Shown: positions 39,701 to 52,558, numbered from the stretch's first letter. The stretch is 64,000 nt of DNA from Strigamia acuminata (GCA_949358305.1 OX442324.1:4718001-4782000); one strand, 5' to 3'. Translations and numbers: made by a program. The notes: a model not told the origin generated them from the letters alone.

Positions 39701-42700
39701 AAATCAGAAGAGAAACAAAGGTTGATGGAGAAATTGGAGGAAAGTGAAAATTTAACGGAAAATTTGGAAGAAAAACTGAATTTAACGGAAAAATTGGAAG
39801 AGAAAGAAAACTTAACTGAAAAATTGGAAGAGAAAGAAAATTTGACGGAAAAATTGGAAGAAAAAGAAAATTTAACGGGGAAATCAGAAGAAAAAGAAAA
39901 TTCGCTGGAGAACTCGCACAATCAAAGAAATTTAATAGAAAAATCAAACGATCAAGCAAATTTGACGGAAAAATCAAACGACAAACCAAATTTGTCGGAA
40001 AAATCAAACGAAAAAGCAAATTTGTTTGAAAAATCAAACGGCGACGCAAATGTGATGGAGGAATCAAGCGATAAACCAAATACGACGGAGAAATTAAACG
40101 GTAACGCAAATTCGACGGAGAAATCGAAAAACAAGCTCAAAGTGACGAAAAAGTCCAAAGAAAAGCAAAGGGTAATGAGAAGATTGAAAGAAAAAGCCGA
40201 AACGTTGGAAAAATGTCCAGAAAACGAGCTAGTGTTTGAAAAATCGAAATCCAAGGAAACGGACAGTTTAATCGAAAAACACATAAACCACAGCAACACC
40301 AACCCAAACTCAAACATCGAACTAAGAACGGAGGCGAGAACAAACACAGAAATAGACGTGAATAGTCAAATAAAGCCAGAAACAGCGAGAAATCGATCAG
40401 CTTACACTAAACCTTGCGCTAGCGACAAATCAATTGTCACGATGTCAACAGCCTTAAATAAAAAGACACGGACACCCGTTTTAGAAAAAATGGCATCTCT
40501 CGTTCGAAAAGCATTAAGCAATCTGCACGACCGTGAACTAATGACCGACTTAACGATCGGTTCAATCGATTCAAACTCGATTCGAACCATGAGAGCCTCT
40601 AGTAGCGGCAAAGTGCCGAGCGCGTTTAAACAAGATGAGGGAACTTGTACTAAAAACTCCGTCATCTCATCTCTAGCAGGCAAAGCAAGCATGAGACGCG
40701 GGTCCGGAGCCAAGAAGAGTAACAACAAAAACAAGTTGGACGTGCAAACGGTTCCGGTCAGGACCAGGACCGTGGGAACGAATGTGCACCCACAAGATCT
40801 GCCCAGAAGGAGAAGCGGACATCTTTATTTGGTCAGGTATCATGGATTGCGGGTGACCGTCGACGAGAAGGGCTTGGAGGATTTGAAAAAGCTCGGCAAA
40901 GAAAGGGTTTGCGTGCCCAAGTTGAAAACCGATGGGGTTAAGGTTAGTGATTGTGTGAAACGTAAGAGAAGTTTACCAACTAAAAAATGGACTTTACAGA
41001 CCAACGGGGACGTGTGCGAAGGACTCAAGATGCGCTTTAAGGCCGACAAAAATAATGTCGACGAGAGGAAGGATTTGATGAGCGTCGCTCAAGGTCGCGA
41101 GCGAAGACTCAAAGTCGATTACAAGCCGCACGCGTTTTCCCACATTTTTAAGTTCGACGTCATGCCTGAGAGGGGAGAAATTCACAAGCGCAAGACCAAG
41201 ATGGCCGAACAGGGGGACAACAATAAGGCGTCGCTGAAGCTGCTGCTGAAAAAAAAGGACGTGAAGAAAGACGAGGTTCCGCAGCCCAGCAAGTCGTTCG
41301 GCTGGAGCATTTCGCACGTGGATTCGTTGGCGAAAATGGAGAAGAAGCGCAAACCGAAAAAATCGCCCCTTACGTTGATCGTGAGTCCCGTGAAGAAAGC
41401 CAACATGCAGGAGATCGTGGGCAAGAAATCGGCGCCGGAGGAGGAGAAAGGAAAGGAATTCGTCGATGTCGTTTGGGCAGAGGAGGAGGCAGAGGAGGAG
41501 GCGGAGCCGTGCGAGGAAATCGGCTCGCCGCCGCCGCCGCCCGCGTGTTGGTCGCCGACCGAGTCCAAGGTGTACGAGGACTTGAAACCGTTAGAAGCGC
41601 TTAACGACGCGCCGGTCGAGGACGGATGGATGCCGTTTAGTTTTGCTTTGGATCACATCGTCGCCGAGGATTGCTTTGACCAGTTAAAAATGGACGTGGG
41701 CGAAGACGCGGTCAAATTGGAACAGAGCAGCTGCAGTCGGGACGATCGTGGCCGCGAAAAATCCGTTTTGATTCATCGCAACGTCAACTGTTCTCCCGAC
41801 AATTCCGATCTCTTCAGCAATAGTTCGGCTGACGTTGTACAAGTGGACGAGAAGGATGACTCGGTGGCGTCGCCGAACGCGTGGGAAGCCGAGCACAAGG
41901 ACGTGAGCGTTTCCATTGACTTATCCGACGACGATTTTTGCATGCAGTCGGACGACGAACGCGAGACGAAGGCAGCTGACGACGAACTCATGCCGGAAGA
42001 CGAGAATTTGCAAGATTCGTCGCTTATGATGTCCGATCTGAGCGAGGACGATGGCAGTCAGATGTCAAGCGCGGAGAAAATCGTCGCAGTGGAAAATAAC
42101 TCGGTTTCTTCTCAAGATTTGTTCCTGGACGCTTGCGATGACAGATCCAACGATCTCTGCACCATCGCCGACCCACCGACGTCGGAAGCCGACGGCCACA
42201 GCGAAGACGAAGCGAATTCGGACCAAAGCGACACGCTGACGCTGATGAATTCGGACGTTGACGACGATTTTGATGATAAAAACAGAGACGTTGAATCCAG
42301 ATTGGAATCCCTGCCCCCGACTACACCCGAGATTAGCAAAACTCTTGGCATCGAAAGCTTCTACGGCGACGAGACACCGGAAACGCCGACGTTTGCGAAC
42401 ACTCGGAATTCGGAAACGTCCGCGAATGGCGAACACGTTGGCGGAAAGATCCACACTTGGCATTTGCCGCCACCGTCGAGAAAGGACGTGGAGGAATCGA
42501 TGAAATTCGATGTTTGGAAACACGCCGAAGCGCATTTCAGCCGAGCGGAAGACGGTCGGGGCGAAACATTGGCGAATTTCTCAAGCAAATTTGGAAACGA
42601 TGGATTGGACAATTGGAGAGCCGTTTTGTGCGCTGCGTTAACTGACGAGAGTTGTAAGGATATCTTGGAAGAGATGAAAACAAATCCGAGGATGAAGGTT

Positions 42701-45700
42701 GCTTTGCTGAGTAATCGAAGGGTGATCATCACTCCGAATCTGAAGCCGCCGAATAGAAGCGAGGTCGAGGAATGGGCACGAGCGAATAAAAACGACGGGA
42801 AAAACGAAACTTGTAGAGTTTTCTCGCCGGTGGTGTGCGAGAAGGCGCCTCAGCACAGTACTCCGCATGGAAGACACGTTCTGCCCGTGTTTTCACCAGC
42901 TTTTACCCCGATTTTGAAGAAGAGAAAACGATGCGAGCTGGGGGAGGAGGAACCTGAAGTCGGGAATAAGATGAGTCGTTTAGATGAGGATGTTGGGGAA
43001 TTTGAAAATGAAAAATTGGATTTGAGTGTCGACAAGTACTCGAGGAAAAGACTTCAACACGGGAAATGGAAGAAACACTCGGGACAATTGTCTGGTCGTA
43101 TGTCGCCATTAATTTCACGTCATTTGAAGGTGATTTATATATATATATACATATGTTTTCTTTTAAATCAAATAATTATTATTTGTGCAATTGTATACAT
43201 TTTTGTTTTTTTAAATTCTTTTTAAGGAACAGAAAGCACATTCAAGTACGTTGTCTAATTCGCAATTAAGTGCTACCAGTTTAGCGAATTCGCACGGATT
43301 CAAGGTGTCTTACGACAATTTACGGGATGCAAAGGCTGTGCATGAGGTTTGGATTAATATTTATTATTCATGTTTTATTGATTTAAATTATTGATTTAAA
43401 TTTTTTTTTTTTAGCATCAATTTTTGACTGTAATCAGTCTCGAACTTCACTCACGGACAAGGCGCAATTTGAGACCGGATCCGAATTACGATCCAATTTG
43501 TGCCGTGACTTATTCAATTCATAACGATGTGCCCGAAAATAATTCTTTGAGTCGGGAGGAGATCGGTTGCATCACCGTTTGCGAGGATCAGACAAACGTG
43601 ACGGACAAATGCACGTGCAATAAGGACGTTTCTTTGCCTGGTTTGAGGAAATGTTCATCGTGTCGGAAATTGAAGAGACATTTGGCTGCACGCACGGGGA
43701 TCGTGAACATCAAAACTGCTTTTGCGTCAAATGAACTGCAACTCATAGAAGAGGTTGTCGATCTCGTTCGGAAATGGGATCCTGATATTTTGGTAGGATA
43801 TGAACTGGAGACATCGTCGTGGGGATTTCTGTTGCAACGAGCGCGTTTTCTCAAATTAGATTTGGAGTCGTCACTCAGCCGGATCCCAAGTATATTTAAA
43901 AAAATATATATATATGTATATATTATTAATTTCATTAATTTTTCTTACAGAGTTGAAAAGTGACGAGAGTGTAATTCCAGTCAATGAAGCTGATAGTCGA
44001 GCGGAAGAATTGCAAATAAAGGGCAGAATTGTTTTGAATTTGTGGCATTTAATGAAACGTGAAGTCGCTCTCACATCCTATCGCTTTGAAAACGTTGCAT
44101 ATCACCTTTTACACCAACGAATTCCACTCTACTCTTTTCGAAATTTGTCCGATTGGTTTGACCACCAAACCGATTTGTATAGGTAAATTACACTTTTGAT
44201 AATTTAAATTTTTAAAATGTAGGTTTAATTATTATTTTATTTAAGGTGGCGAACCATTGAACACTACGTCGTTCGCTGTCACAGCAATATACGGATGTTG
44301 ATGCAAGTAGATTTTATTGGAAGAACGAGCGAACTGGCCCGATTATTCGGTATTCAATTTTATGAAGTTTTATCACGAGGATCTCAGGTTTAAAGATGGA
44401 CTTGATTGATTTTTTTTAAAAAATTCATTTGATTTTTTTTTTAATTTGTAGTTTCGAGTTGAGTCGATGATGTTGCGTCTGGCAAAGCCACTTAATTATG
44501 TGGCTGTTTCTCCTAGTGTTCAACAACGAGCAAAGTATTAAACGTGAAATTAATGGGTTTATTGGTTCCGGGGAATGAATTTTTATCTTTTGTTTTGATA
44601 GGAGTCGCGCGTCGCAGTGCCTTCCTTTAATTTTGGAACCAGAGTCGAAATTTTATTCTAATCCAGTATTGGTGTTGGACTTTCAATCTCTCTATCCATC
44701 CATGATAATTGCCTACAATTACTGCTACTCGACATGTTTGGGTCATGTTGATTCATTGAAGGAGTAATATAGAATTTTTTTAAAATTTAATTTAAGATAA
44801 TAAAAGAAATGTATCTTTATATTCTTTAGGACTGAACTTTTTAATTTCGGATGCACTAATTTGCGCCTGCCACCAGCTGAATTAAAAGTATTTGATGATT
44901 TACGAATTTCTAATTTAAAAAACTGAATTTTTAATTTTTTTTAAACAGATACTGAGCGATGGATCAAATTTAAATATATCACCGACTGGAAACGTTTTTG
45001 TCAAGTCTAACATTCGAAAAGGAGTCATTCCGCAGTAAATTTCTAATTTTATTTAGTTATTATTATTATTTTTTTTAAAAATTTTTATTTTTTGTTACAT
45101 AAGGATGCTCGAAGAGATTCTCGAAACTCGTTTAATGGTGAAAAAAGCCATGAAAGATTATAAAAACAATAAATCGCTCACTAAAATACTGGATGCTAGA
45201 CAACTAGGACTTAAGCTAATAGCAAATGTCACTTATGGCTACACGGGAGCTAATTACTCAGGCAGAATGCCCTGTAGCGAGGTAAGTTTACAACTTAGTT
45301 TCAACTGTTGTTTTGTTGTAATAAACAAAAGTGTAAAATTAGGTTGCCGACAGTGTTCTTGGCAAGGCTAGAGAAACACTCGAGAGAGCTATTAAGATGG
45401 TTAACACAAATCCGGATTGGGATGCCCGAGTGGTGTATGGAGATACAGACAGTTTGTTCGTTTACTTACCTGGACGCAGCAAGAGCGCTGCTTTTAAAAT
45501 CGGACAAGAAATTGCAGATGCTGTTACGGCTGAGAATCCCAAACCCGTCAAGTTAAAGTTTGAAAAAGTAAAATTGAAAATTTTATTAAAGGTTAAAAAA
45601 AAGCGTAATAATTATTTTTGATTTTATTTGAAGGTTTATTTACCATGTGTTCTTGAAACGAAAAAACGTTATGTCGGGTTCATGTATGAAACTCCTGATC

Positions 45701-46828
45701 AGGAAGAACCCGTTTTTGATGCTAAGGGGATTGAGACTGTGAGAAGAGATGGGTGTCCAGCTGTTGTGAAGGCAAATTTTGATTAATGTTTGTTTGTTTG
45801 TTACGAAATTTTTTTTTTATGAAATGTGAATTTCAGGTTTTAGAGAAGTCACTTCGTCTGTTATTCACGACACGAGATTTATCGAGAGTCAAAAGTTACG
45901 TTCAGAGGCAATTTCAAAAAATCTTGACCGGGAGAGTCAGTTTACAAGATTTCACACTCGCGCGTGAATATCGCGGAAGAAATGGGTACAAACCAACTGC
46001 TTGCGTTCCGGCCTTGGAAATAGCAAAGTAAGGAGAAGGGAAAATGGATGTGGAATCGACCAACTTTTTCACTCGTATTTATTATTGCAGGCGACTGGCG
46101 TTAGAAGACCCTCGCGCCGAGCCCTTGGCTGGAGATCGGGTTCCCTATGTCATAGTGTACGGTAGTCCTGGTGCGCCGCTGTTCCAATTAGTGCGTCGTC
46201 CGGAAGAAGTTCTTTTAGATTCGAATCTACGAATCAACGCACATTACTACGTGAATAATTTGCTCATTCCTTCATTGCAACGCGTGTTTGAACTACTCGA
46301 AGTAAATGTGAAGCAATGGTAAATGAAATCGAATTAGAAATTTGAAATTTCTGTGGTAATTTTGATGATTTTTTTTTCTTTTTAGGTTTACGACAATGTC
46401 TCGAATAAATAATCATAAGTTAATCTCAGGTGCTGACAAATGGTCTTCTCCAAGAAAAGGAACCATTTCTCAGTATTTTTCTCCCATGAACTGCCCTGGC
46501 TGTGGCGATACAAATTCAAACGTTTTGTGCGCTAAATGCCGGGAGGATCCACAAACGGTTGTGGTGAGTTTAAGCGGGCAGATACAAAAATTAGAACGGA
46601 ATTATCATCATTTGACGAATGTAAGTGTTTTGTTGTGACGTGTCCAATTGCAATTGATTTGTATTTATTTTTTTTACTCAGATTTGTGCATCGTGCACTG
46701 GAAGTCGTGAAAAGATGTCGTGCATTTCCCTGGATTGTCCTGTATTTTACAGTCTTGCTCAAGCATCTAAAGATTTAAATCAAGTTCATTATTTGCGCAA
46801 AAATATCGATTTTCTTTTAGATTTTTAA
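33790..46828 (+). CDS. REV3L: DNA polymerase zeta catalytic subunit REV3L
   Basis: B-family polymerase that extends past DNA lesions with REV7. The N-terminal domain is in short exons from 33790 (MFSLRIVNVDHYL; VKKVPVVRVFGSTPAG; LHLHGVFPYICVP; MFIDYNLYGMNLLNLASVKFR; GLKLIWEDEKQRR). One huge exon (37635-43129, 1831 codons, fully open) holds the disordered acidic middle, a 10-residue repeat block and two REV7-binding-like motifs. The polymerase part spans 43,228-46,828, with GFKVSYDNLRDAK, DPDILVGYE, motif A DFQSLYPS (44678-44701), motif B KLIANVTYGYTGANYSGRMP and motif C YGDTDS (45436-45453). CysA (CPGC...CAKC) and the Fe-S CysB (CASC...C...C) close the protein before the stop at 46826-46828. 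Length is estimated at about 3,100 aa, as in vertebrates. Confidence 0.96.
39728..40267 (+). repeat. 30-bp/10-residue tandem repeat in REV3L
   Basis: Eighteen consecutive 30-bp units encode decapeptides of the form EKxxEKxNLT. Three adjacent units (39788-39877) are identical EKLEEKENLT at protein level; later units drift (EKSNDKPNLS, EKSNEKANLF, EKSKNKLKVT). All stay in frame. The region is strongly charged and probably disordered or helical. Confidence 0.92.
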
Positions 46829-47347
46829 TTATTTTTTTTCAATTTTTTAATTGGGGTTATTATAATATAGTTACATAATGGAGCACTATAATCATGTTTT
46901 TTATTTTTCTCATAAAATGTTCATTCTGCATCACACCAGTGCCTTGGCCTGAATTAACTTTTTTGTATTTTGTTAAAATGGGATCAATTAATCATGCAAG
47001 ATTTTATTGTTGTTGAAAGACTAAAAACTTTTAGTTGTATAAACTTGTTGACTTATTCACGTTATAAAGCATTTGTAAAAAAAAAATTATGAAGGTAAAG
47101 TTAACTAGTCAGATTATATTGTTCTTAAGCAGATTTTATCGTTGCACTGCATACGTTTTTCTAATTAAAGGAGATATTTTAATATTGTTTTTTTGGGAAT
47201 AAATTAAAATCTCAAATGGTGAAATAAGAGGGGTGATGTTTTTTTTCACGTTTGTTTAAAGCGAACTATGATGTTGTTGATGGTAATAATAAATAAAATT
47301 GTACGATCTTTGCCCTTAATGCATTGAAATAATAACTTTTATTTTCG
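46829..47347. other. Convergent 3' spacer (REV3L / SETD4)
   Basis: 519 bp, AT-rich, with AATAAA near 47202 and 47290. No other feature seen. Confidence 0.5.
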
Positions 47348-48887
47348 TCATTTTAATTTACACGAAATTAAAATATTTCTTTCTTCTTCAATTAAAAATA
47401 AAGAGAAGTTATTATCATCGTAGTGCGATGGTACGACACATTTACTGAGTTCATTCAGTCTGTTATTCAAGCATTTTTCTATCAAATCCCTTGACGATTT
47501 TTCGTTTCTTGTAGAAACGGATCCGTCAAAAACGCGGGTCCATTGCTGCATTTGTCTTTGATGAGAAAAATGTATCGTTAATATATGTTTTTATTAAATT
47601 TAAATTTCATTTCATTTCTGCTTACAATTCATCATGGCTACACACAAGAATTCTTGAACACGTAAGAAAATTCCACGAAACTTCGCCGAATCGACATGAA
47701 ACATCTCTAAAACAATTCAACCAAATAATGAATTAATTTACATCTTGACGAATTTTCTTAATCGTTACCTGAATAACTTATTTTCTTGTAATATTTTCAA
47801 TTTTTTGTCCAGATCATTTCCTAATTTTATTTCAGACAAACCATCACAAAGTTCGCCTGAAAATATAATTTTTCTCGTATAAAATTAAATTTTTGAATTA
47901 AAAAAAAATCATACTTAGTTTGAATTGTACAGATGAGTGTGTATTCATTGAAACATAAAACCCATAATTTAAAATTAAGTGTAAGTTGTCGTGAATCCCA
48001 TAGTTAATGAACACTTGACTGTTCTTTGAATGACTTTGATGCGTTGTTATTTGATAATTATTTGTTTCTTCACAAAATTTAGCCGTAACCTATAAACAAA
48101 CAAAATACACACATAAATTATCAATAAATTCGCATATGGTCATCACAAGCTCACATCGGCTGTAGGCGAGTGATTAAAAAAGTCCAAGAACGGCGCCAAA
48201 GCATAATTATCATTTTCATCCGTTGAAGTTTTCTCTTTAAAATGCACACCTCGAGTCTGCACAGTACACCAAGCCCAAACAAAACTCTCTAGACAAACCA
48301 CATCTTTAAAACATGGCCTCTCACTCTCTACGAACTCAACGACATGCTGAACTCGATTGTATGATGATTGTACATCTCGGATTTGGTTCAAACACACACC
48401 CTGAAATCTTTCTGGTAAATCAGTAGGTATCTGTTTCCAATTAACTGGCAGTGTGTAATTCCGTGGCAAAGTATCTATGTAAGGATGCCAGGGTGAATCT
48501 GTACCCCTGTGCTTTTCATAAATTAGAAATAAACTTAAAATTTCCCTTGGGGAAAGATGAAATGTGTTTTTTCTTAAAATCGATCCAAGCCAACTTCTAT
48601 TCACAACTGCAGTTGTTATAAGTAGACAATGTGGGATCGAAATGATGCAAGTGTCCTTTTCTATGTTACATTTGGCCATCATGCCTCGTCCACAACCTAT
48701 GGTGTAAACAAGAATGTTACTATAAACAGTTTTGATTTCAGTATTATTAAACTGAACCCGAAAAAATTGCAGGTGTTATGATCTTGTTCGATTTGTATCC
48801 TTTTGTTTTCATCCATTTCAGTAATGTTATTATGAAATGACAGTGGTCTATTTTCTGGACAGTAGGCTGAGGTTGACCCTGTTTCAT
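47348..48887 (-). CDS. SETD4: SETD4-like SET-domain methyltransferase
   Basis: Rubisco-LSMT-type protein lysine methyltransferase. Six exons. The first (48758-48887, MKQGQPQPTVQK..., LLKWMKTKGYKSNKIITPAIF) splices in phase to exon 48155-48696, starting GCGRGMM, the SET GxG motif. That exon also has IISIPHCLLIT, LWAWCT-like VWAWCTVQTRGV, and NHS in FLDFFNHSPTAD. The next exon has the catalytic INYGIHDN (about 47,980). The last exons match the SETD4 C-terminal substrate-binding part (EVSWNFLTCSRIL, then NEKSSRDLIEKCLNNRL). The first donor reads GTTCAG, a weak site. Spacing and order match SETD4 rather than SETD3 or SETD6. Divergent from PRPF18. Confidence 0.88.
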
Positions 48888-49242
48888 TATATTTTATGGT
48901 ATCCTGAAACCGGAAATAATGAAATAATAATTACAGGAAACTAAGTGTTTTTACTGTTGCACGTTTTCTTTGTTTTTTAAACGAGCAGGAGCATTATACC
49001 GTAATTTCTCAGAAAAAAAAACTAAATGTGGCAATTGGGCAAGATCAAATATTAGAAAGCTGGAAATAAATTAATGATCAAAAAGAAATGCTGTTCCATT
49101 ATGAATTCCGTAGGGATAATTCCGCCTGCTTTCTCTGGCGACCACTACGCAGCGCTGACGTTGCGTCAATGGATGATTTTGTCCGGTGACTGTTATTCTC
49201 CGTATCAATCTTTCCATAGTTTTGAATTGATCAACATCAAAC
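48888..49242. promoter_or_regulatory. Divergent SETD4/PRPF18 spacer
   Basis: 355 bp between divergent start codons, so both promoters should lie here. No specific motif recognised. Confidence 0.4.
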
Positions 49243-50517
49243 ATGGACATTCTGAAAGCAGAAATCGAAAGAAAACGAAAACAAGTGGAAAATGATTTCG
49301 TAAGTATATAAATAAATCAAAGATTATATAATAAACATCAAATCCCACTTTGTGTGTTCATTTTTCAGACTTCAGAAAAGAAATTCTTCCGCCGTGGCGA
49401 ATTGATTGAAAAATACGAGAATAGATACCAACAACAGAGGGAAGGAAAGAAGAAAAAAGAAGAGGAGGTCTTTTTATTGCAAGAACTGAAAGGGCAGTCT
49501 AAAGAACAATCGTCAGGCGGAACGTCAACCGAAAAAACAAACAACGACGTCTACGTCTTACCGCGTAAAGAGGTCATCAAAAAACTGAGAGAACGCGCAG
49601 AACCAATTTGTCTGTACGGAGAAACAGAATTCGAAGCATTCAACAGATTAAGAAAGCTCGAAATATTGGAACCAGAAATAAATAAGGGACTGCGCAATGA
49701 TTTTCAGGAGGCCTTAGAAAAAGTTGATCAAGCATATCTCAATGAGATTTTTAAATCACAACATGACGATTCGGAAACACCATCTGCACACGATGTTAAA
49801 GTTACAAATGATCCAACGACAATCGAAGACATACAGCAAATGGCTGTGCGATTGGGCAAAGGCAAAAGAGACGATGAACGGGATTCAAAAATCATTCTTT
49901 CGTTTTTGAAAGTAAAATTGAATTTAAAAGGGAAAAACAAAAATGCAGTGTACTAAATTCTGCTTCATTTTTTTAAAACAGTTTTTGTTGCAACTCTGGG
50001 GTCAAAATCTAAACAGCCGAACCGAAGATGACAAAATAAGCGTCAGAGGTAAAATAGCTACGGCTACGTACGGACAAACGCAATCGTATTTGACACCGCT
50101 ATTCCGAAAGCTAAAATCCAAAACAATTCCAGAGGACATTTTAGAAAGTTTGGTTGCCATTGTGCAATTCTTGCTTGCAAGGGAGTACGTGAAAGTAAGT
50201 GAATGTATATTTTTTAAATTTATTTTTAACAAAAAAAATAAAAAAAATTGATTATATTCATTTATTTATTTATTTATTTTTAGGCGAACGACGCGTACTT
50301 GCAGATGGCAATAGGCAACGCCCCATGGCCCATCGGCGTCACCATGGTCGGTATTCACGCTCGAACCGGTCGCGAAAAAATTTTTTCCAAACACGTTGCC
50401 CATGTTTTGAACGATGAGACTCAGCGCAAGTACATTCAAGCTTTGAAAAGGCTAATGACAAGGTGCCAGCAGTTTTTTCCAACGGATCCATCGAAATCAG
50501 TTGAATACAATGCTTAA
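49243..50517 (+). CDS. PRPF18: Pre-mRNA-splicing factor 18
   Basis: Spliceosomal factor that acts at the second catalytic step (3' splice site choice) with SLU7. Exons 49243-49299, 49369-49911, 49982-50194 and 50284-50517 join in phase to 348 aa (human 342). Features: start [25 protein letters not shown]; the PRP4/PRP18 SFM motif around [22 protein letters not shown]; and the Prp18 helical domain with the nearly invariant [20 protein letters not shown] (50287-50346), [20 protein letters not shown] and the end [10 protein letters not shown]. Complete and undamaged. Confidence 0.96.
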
Positions 50518-50648
50518 TTAGAACCCATAGGTTACTCTGTTTTTAAGAACTGTGTATCAGATTATTATGATAAATTTGAATAATTTCAACCTCTTACACT
50601 TGTGTCTTAATTCTTTTGAATAAAAAATAAAGTTGGTTCAAAGTAAAT

Positions 50649-50831
50649 TTGAATTTTAATGTCCCTTGGGTAGTCAGAGAGTTGCGCACTACTCGTGTTC
50701 CTTTTTTTGTTCATAACTCCTATTCCCCTGTTGGTCGCTTGATGCGCAATGTTAACGTCTCTTTACGTGCTATCAATATTTTCAACTGTTCTCTTAAAAG
50801 TATCAAAGATGTTTTTGCTGTGGGTTTTTGA
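50649..50831 (+). mobile_element. 3'-terminal fragment of a non-LTR retrotransposon
   Basis: The 60-residue frame ends with VPFFVHNSYSPVGRLMRN and then a DVF-type end (KSIKDVFAVGF-stop). This resembles the extreme C-terminus of Jockey/I-like reverse transcriptase ORFs (short Asn/Pro/Arg-rich tail ending near a Phe). The rest of the element is absent, as expected for a 5'-truncated LINE. Family assignment is tentative. Confidence 0.45.
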
Positions 50832-50985
50832 TTTAGTTTAATTTAATTTAATTCTAATTCTAATTTTAATTTCTGTTACTAAATTAATTTATTTATTTTT
50901 CTGTATTTGTCTTTATTGTTTTGTTTGATGTCTACCCATTGGGGTGTCCCTCCTTGTAGGCTCTGGCTGTTGGGGGGGCAGGGTA

Positions 50986-51234
50986 GAATATTTTCGACTC
51001 GGATTCCTTTCGACCGCGTTTTTTTTCGACCGGATTTTTTGCGACCGGATTTTTCTCGACCGGATTGTTTGCGACCAGGATTGTTTCCGATCAGGATTGT
51101 TTGCGACCAGGATTCTTTTCGACCGGTTGGATTGCGACCTGGAATTTTATCGACTAGGATTCTTTGCGACCAGGATTTATCTCGACCGGGATTCACTTCG
51201 ACCAGGATTCCTTTCGACTTGGTCGAAATTTAGG
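50986..51234 (+). repeat. 15-16 bp tandem array, copy A
   Basis: Thirteen or so degenerate units of the form CGACCAGGATTCTTTT. The array opens with GAATATTTTCGAC after a G-rich stretch and ends TTCGACTT. Units differ by single bases and small length changes. A second, inverted array lies at 57679-57900. Confidence 0.9.
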
Positions 51235-51331
51235 TAGTTTACTTTTATAAATGGACTTGTAACGTGTCAAATTTATTCATTTTTATATTTTCTTTCATCG
51301 GTACATATTTGAACCAAAATTTTGTTTTTAG

Positions 51332-52308
51332 TTTATGGCGAACGAATCTAAGGTTTGTGGAGAAGGGCTATTTCGGTAATGGCTCGTGATGTATAGCAGC
51401 ACATAACTGCTCCATTTGGGTAATTTTATCCTTACTTGTTAAATTATTATTGAAATTTATGTTTACATTTTTTCTTTGTAGCAAGTGTCCGTTAATGATT
51501 GGCTAAATTGTACGGCTACTTGCGATTCGAATGGTGAAGTAGTGGGCACAGTTTTGACCCAACTTCTGCACGGCGTTGGTAATTAGAAAAGGATATCGAG
51601 AAAACGATTCGTAAGGAATATATTTCTAGTTAATATTGATTGAAATTAAAATGTATATTTTTTTTAATTGCAGCCAATTTATAGAACAAATGTTTGCAAT
51701 CTAAAGACGCTAGAGTCCGATCTGGGTGACAAAATAGAGACAAATTCGTCGAAAAATTCAGCAGATAATTCAGCTCAAGATGTTCGAAGTGATCAATCGA
51801 CGGCCGATTCTTGCGATCCAGCCAAACGAACGCCAGAGAAGACATCTGAGTCTTATAAAGAGACGCGGTCACGGATTACGGAATAGTTTTTATGGATAAC
51901 GTACCGGTAAAAATCTAGAGACTCGTTTTATTGAATTGGTGGAAGTAAATGAATATTTTATGGTACTTTAGTTTATTTACTTCTGTTACCTCTCGAGTAT
52001 TCTATTACTCCTTAGCGATTTCATGCATTTTAATTGTATTTTTTATTAGATATCAAATAATTTAATACCCCAGGACGAAATTACGCGATTAACTCACGCA
52101 AATACAATGACCTCATCTGATCTTCGTTCGTTTGAAATTGCATCCATTAATAAAGTGAGTGGAGATTAAAAATTAATATTATTTTAATCTAATTTTAATC
52201 TAATTTTAATCCTAATTTCAGGTGGCTTGGAGTCCAAACTTCGGATCGCATTTATTAGTGGCTTCGGGTGAAAATTCAGGATTAATTAGGATCCATCGAA
52301 TTCATTGA
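51332..52308 (+). pseudogene. GTF3C2: Decayed 3' part of GTF3C2 (TFIIIC subunit)
   Basis: Only the last exons of the WD40 part are present. Matches to the family are NLRFVEKGYFGN, HITAPFG, SVNDWLNCTATCDSNGEVVG, RKRF|PIYRTNV across an intron, YKET, and the end INKVAWSPNFGSHLL through SGLIRIHRIH-stop. Lesions: a frame change and TAG in the first exon, a missing base at its donor, TAG at 51584-51586, and a 2-bp CG insertion near 51864 that shifts frame. GT/AG introns remain, so this is not a processed copy. The 5' two-thirds of the gene are not in the window. Confidence 0.75.
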
Positions 52309-52558
52309 TTGCAGCAGACAAAAGTAGAAAAACTACGGGTTAAATTGCAGACGATGTTGTAAATAAAGTGAAATAATTAAAGAAAATGTCTAATTAGCAT
52401 GATTTTTAATGAAATTTCTTTGAAGGTTTAGAGTTTAACTTCGGATGTTGATAATTTTGAAACTCGTCAATCGAATTGCAATGTCATCATTTTTATTAAT
52501 AAATAAAAAATTCCAAAAAAAATTACTTTGACCAAATATTTTTATTTATTCACACGAA

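Larger units (their letters stand above)
50518..51331. other. Repeat-rich spacer downstream of PRPF18
   Basis: Holds the PRPF18 3' UTR, a dispersed motif (50626-50648), a LINE 3' fragment (50649-50831 plus AT-rich tail) and a 15-16 bp tandem array (50986-51234). No intact gene. Confidence 0.6.

Noticed and set aside
50907-51237. Open frames of about 100 codons with RPDF/RPGF repeats over the tandem array
   Set aside because: They are translations of the 15-16 bp array in several frames and on both strands. The unit length varies between 15 and 16, so no single frame is kept and no codon constraint is visible.
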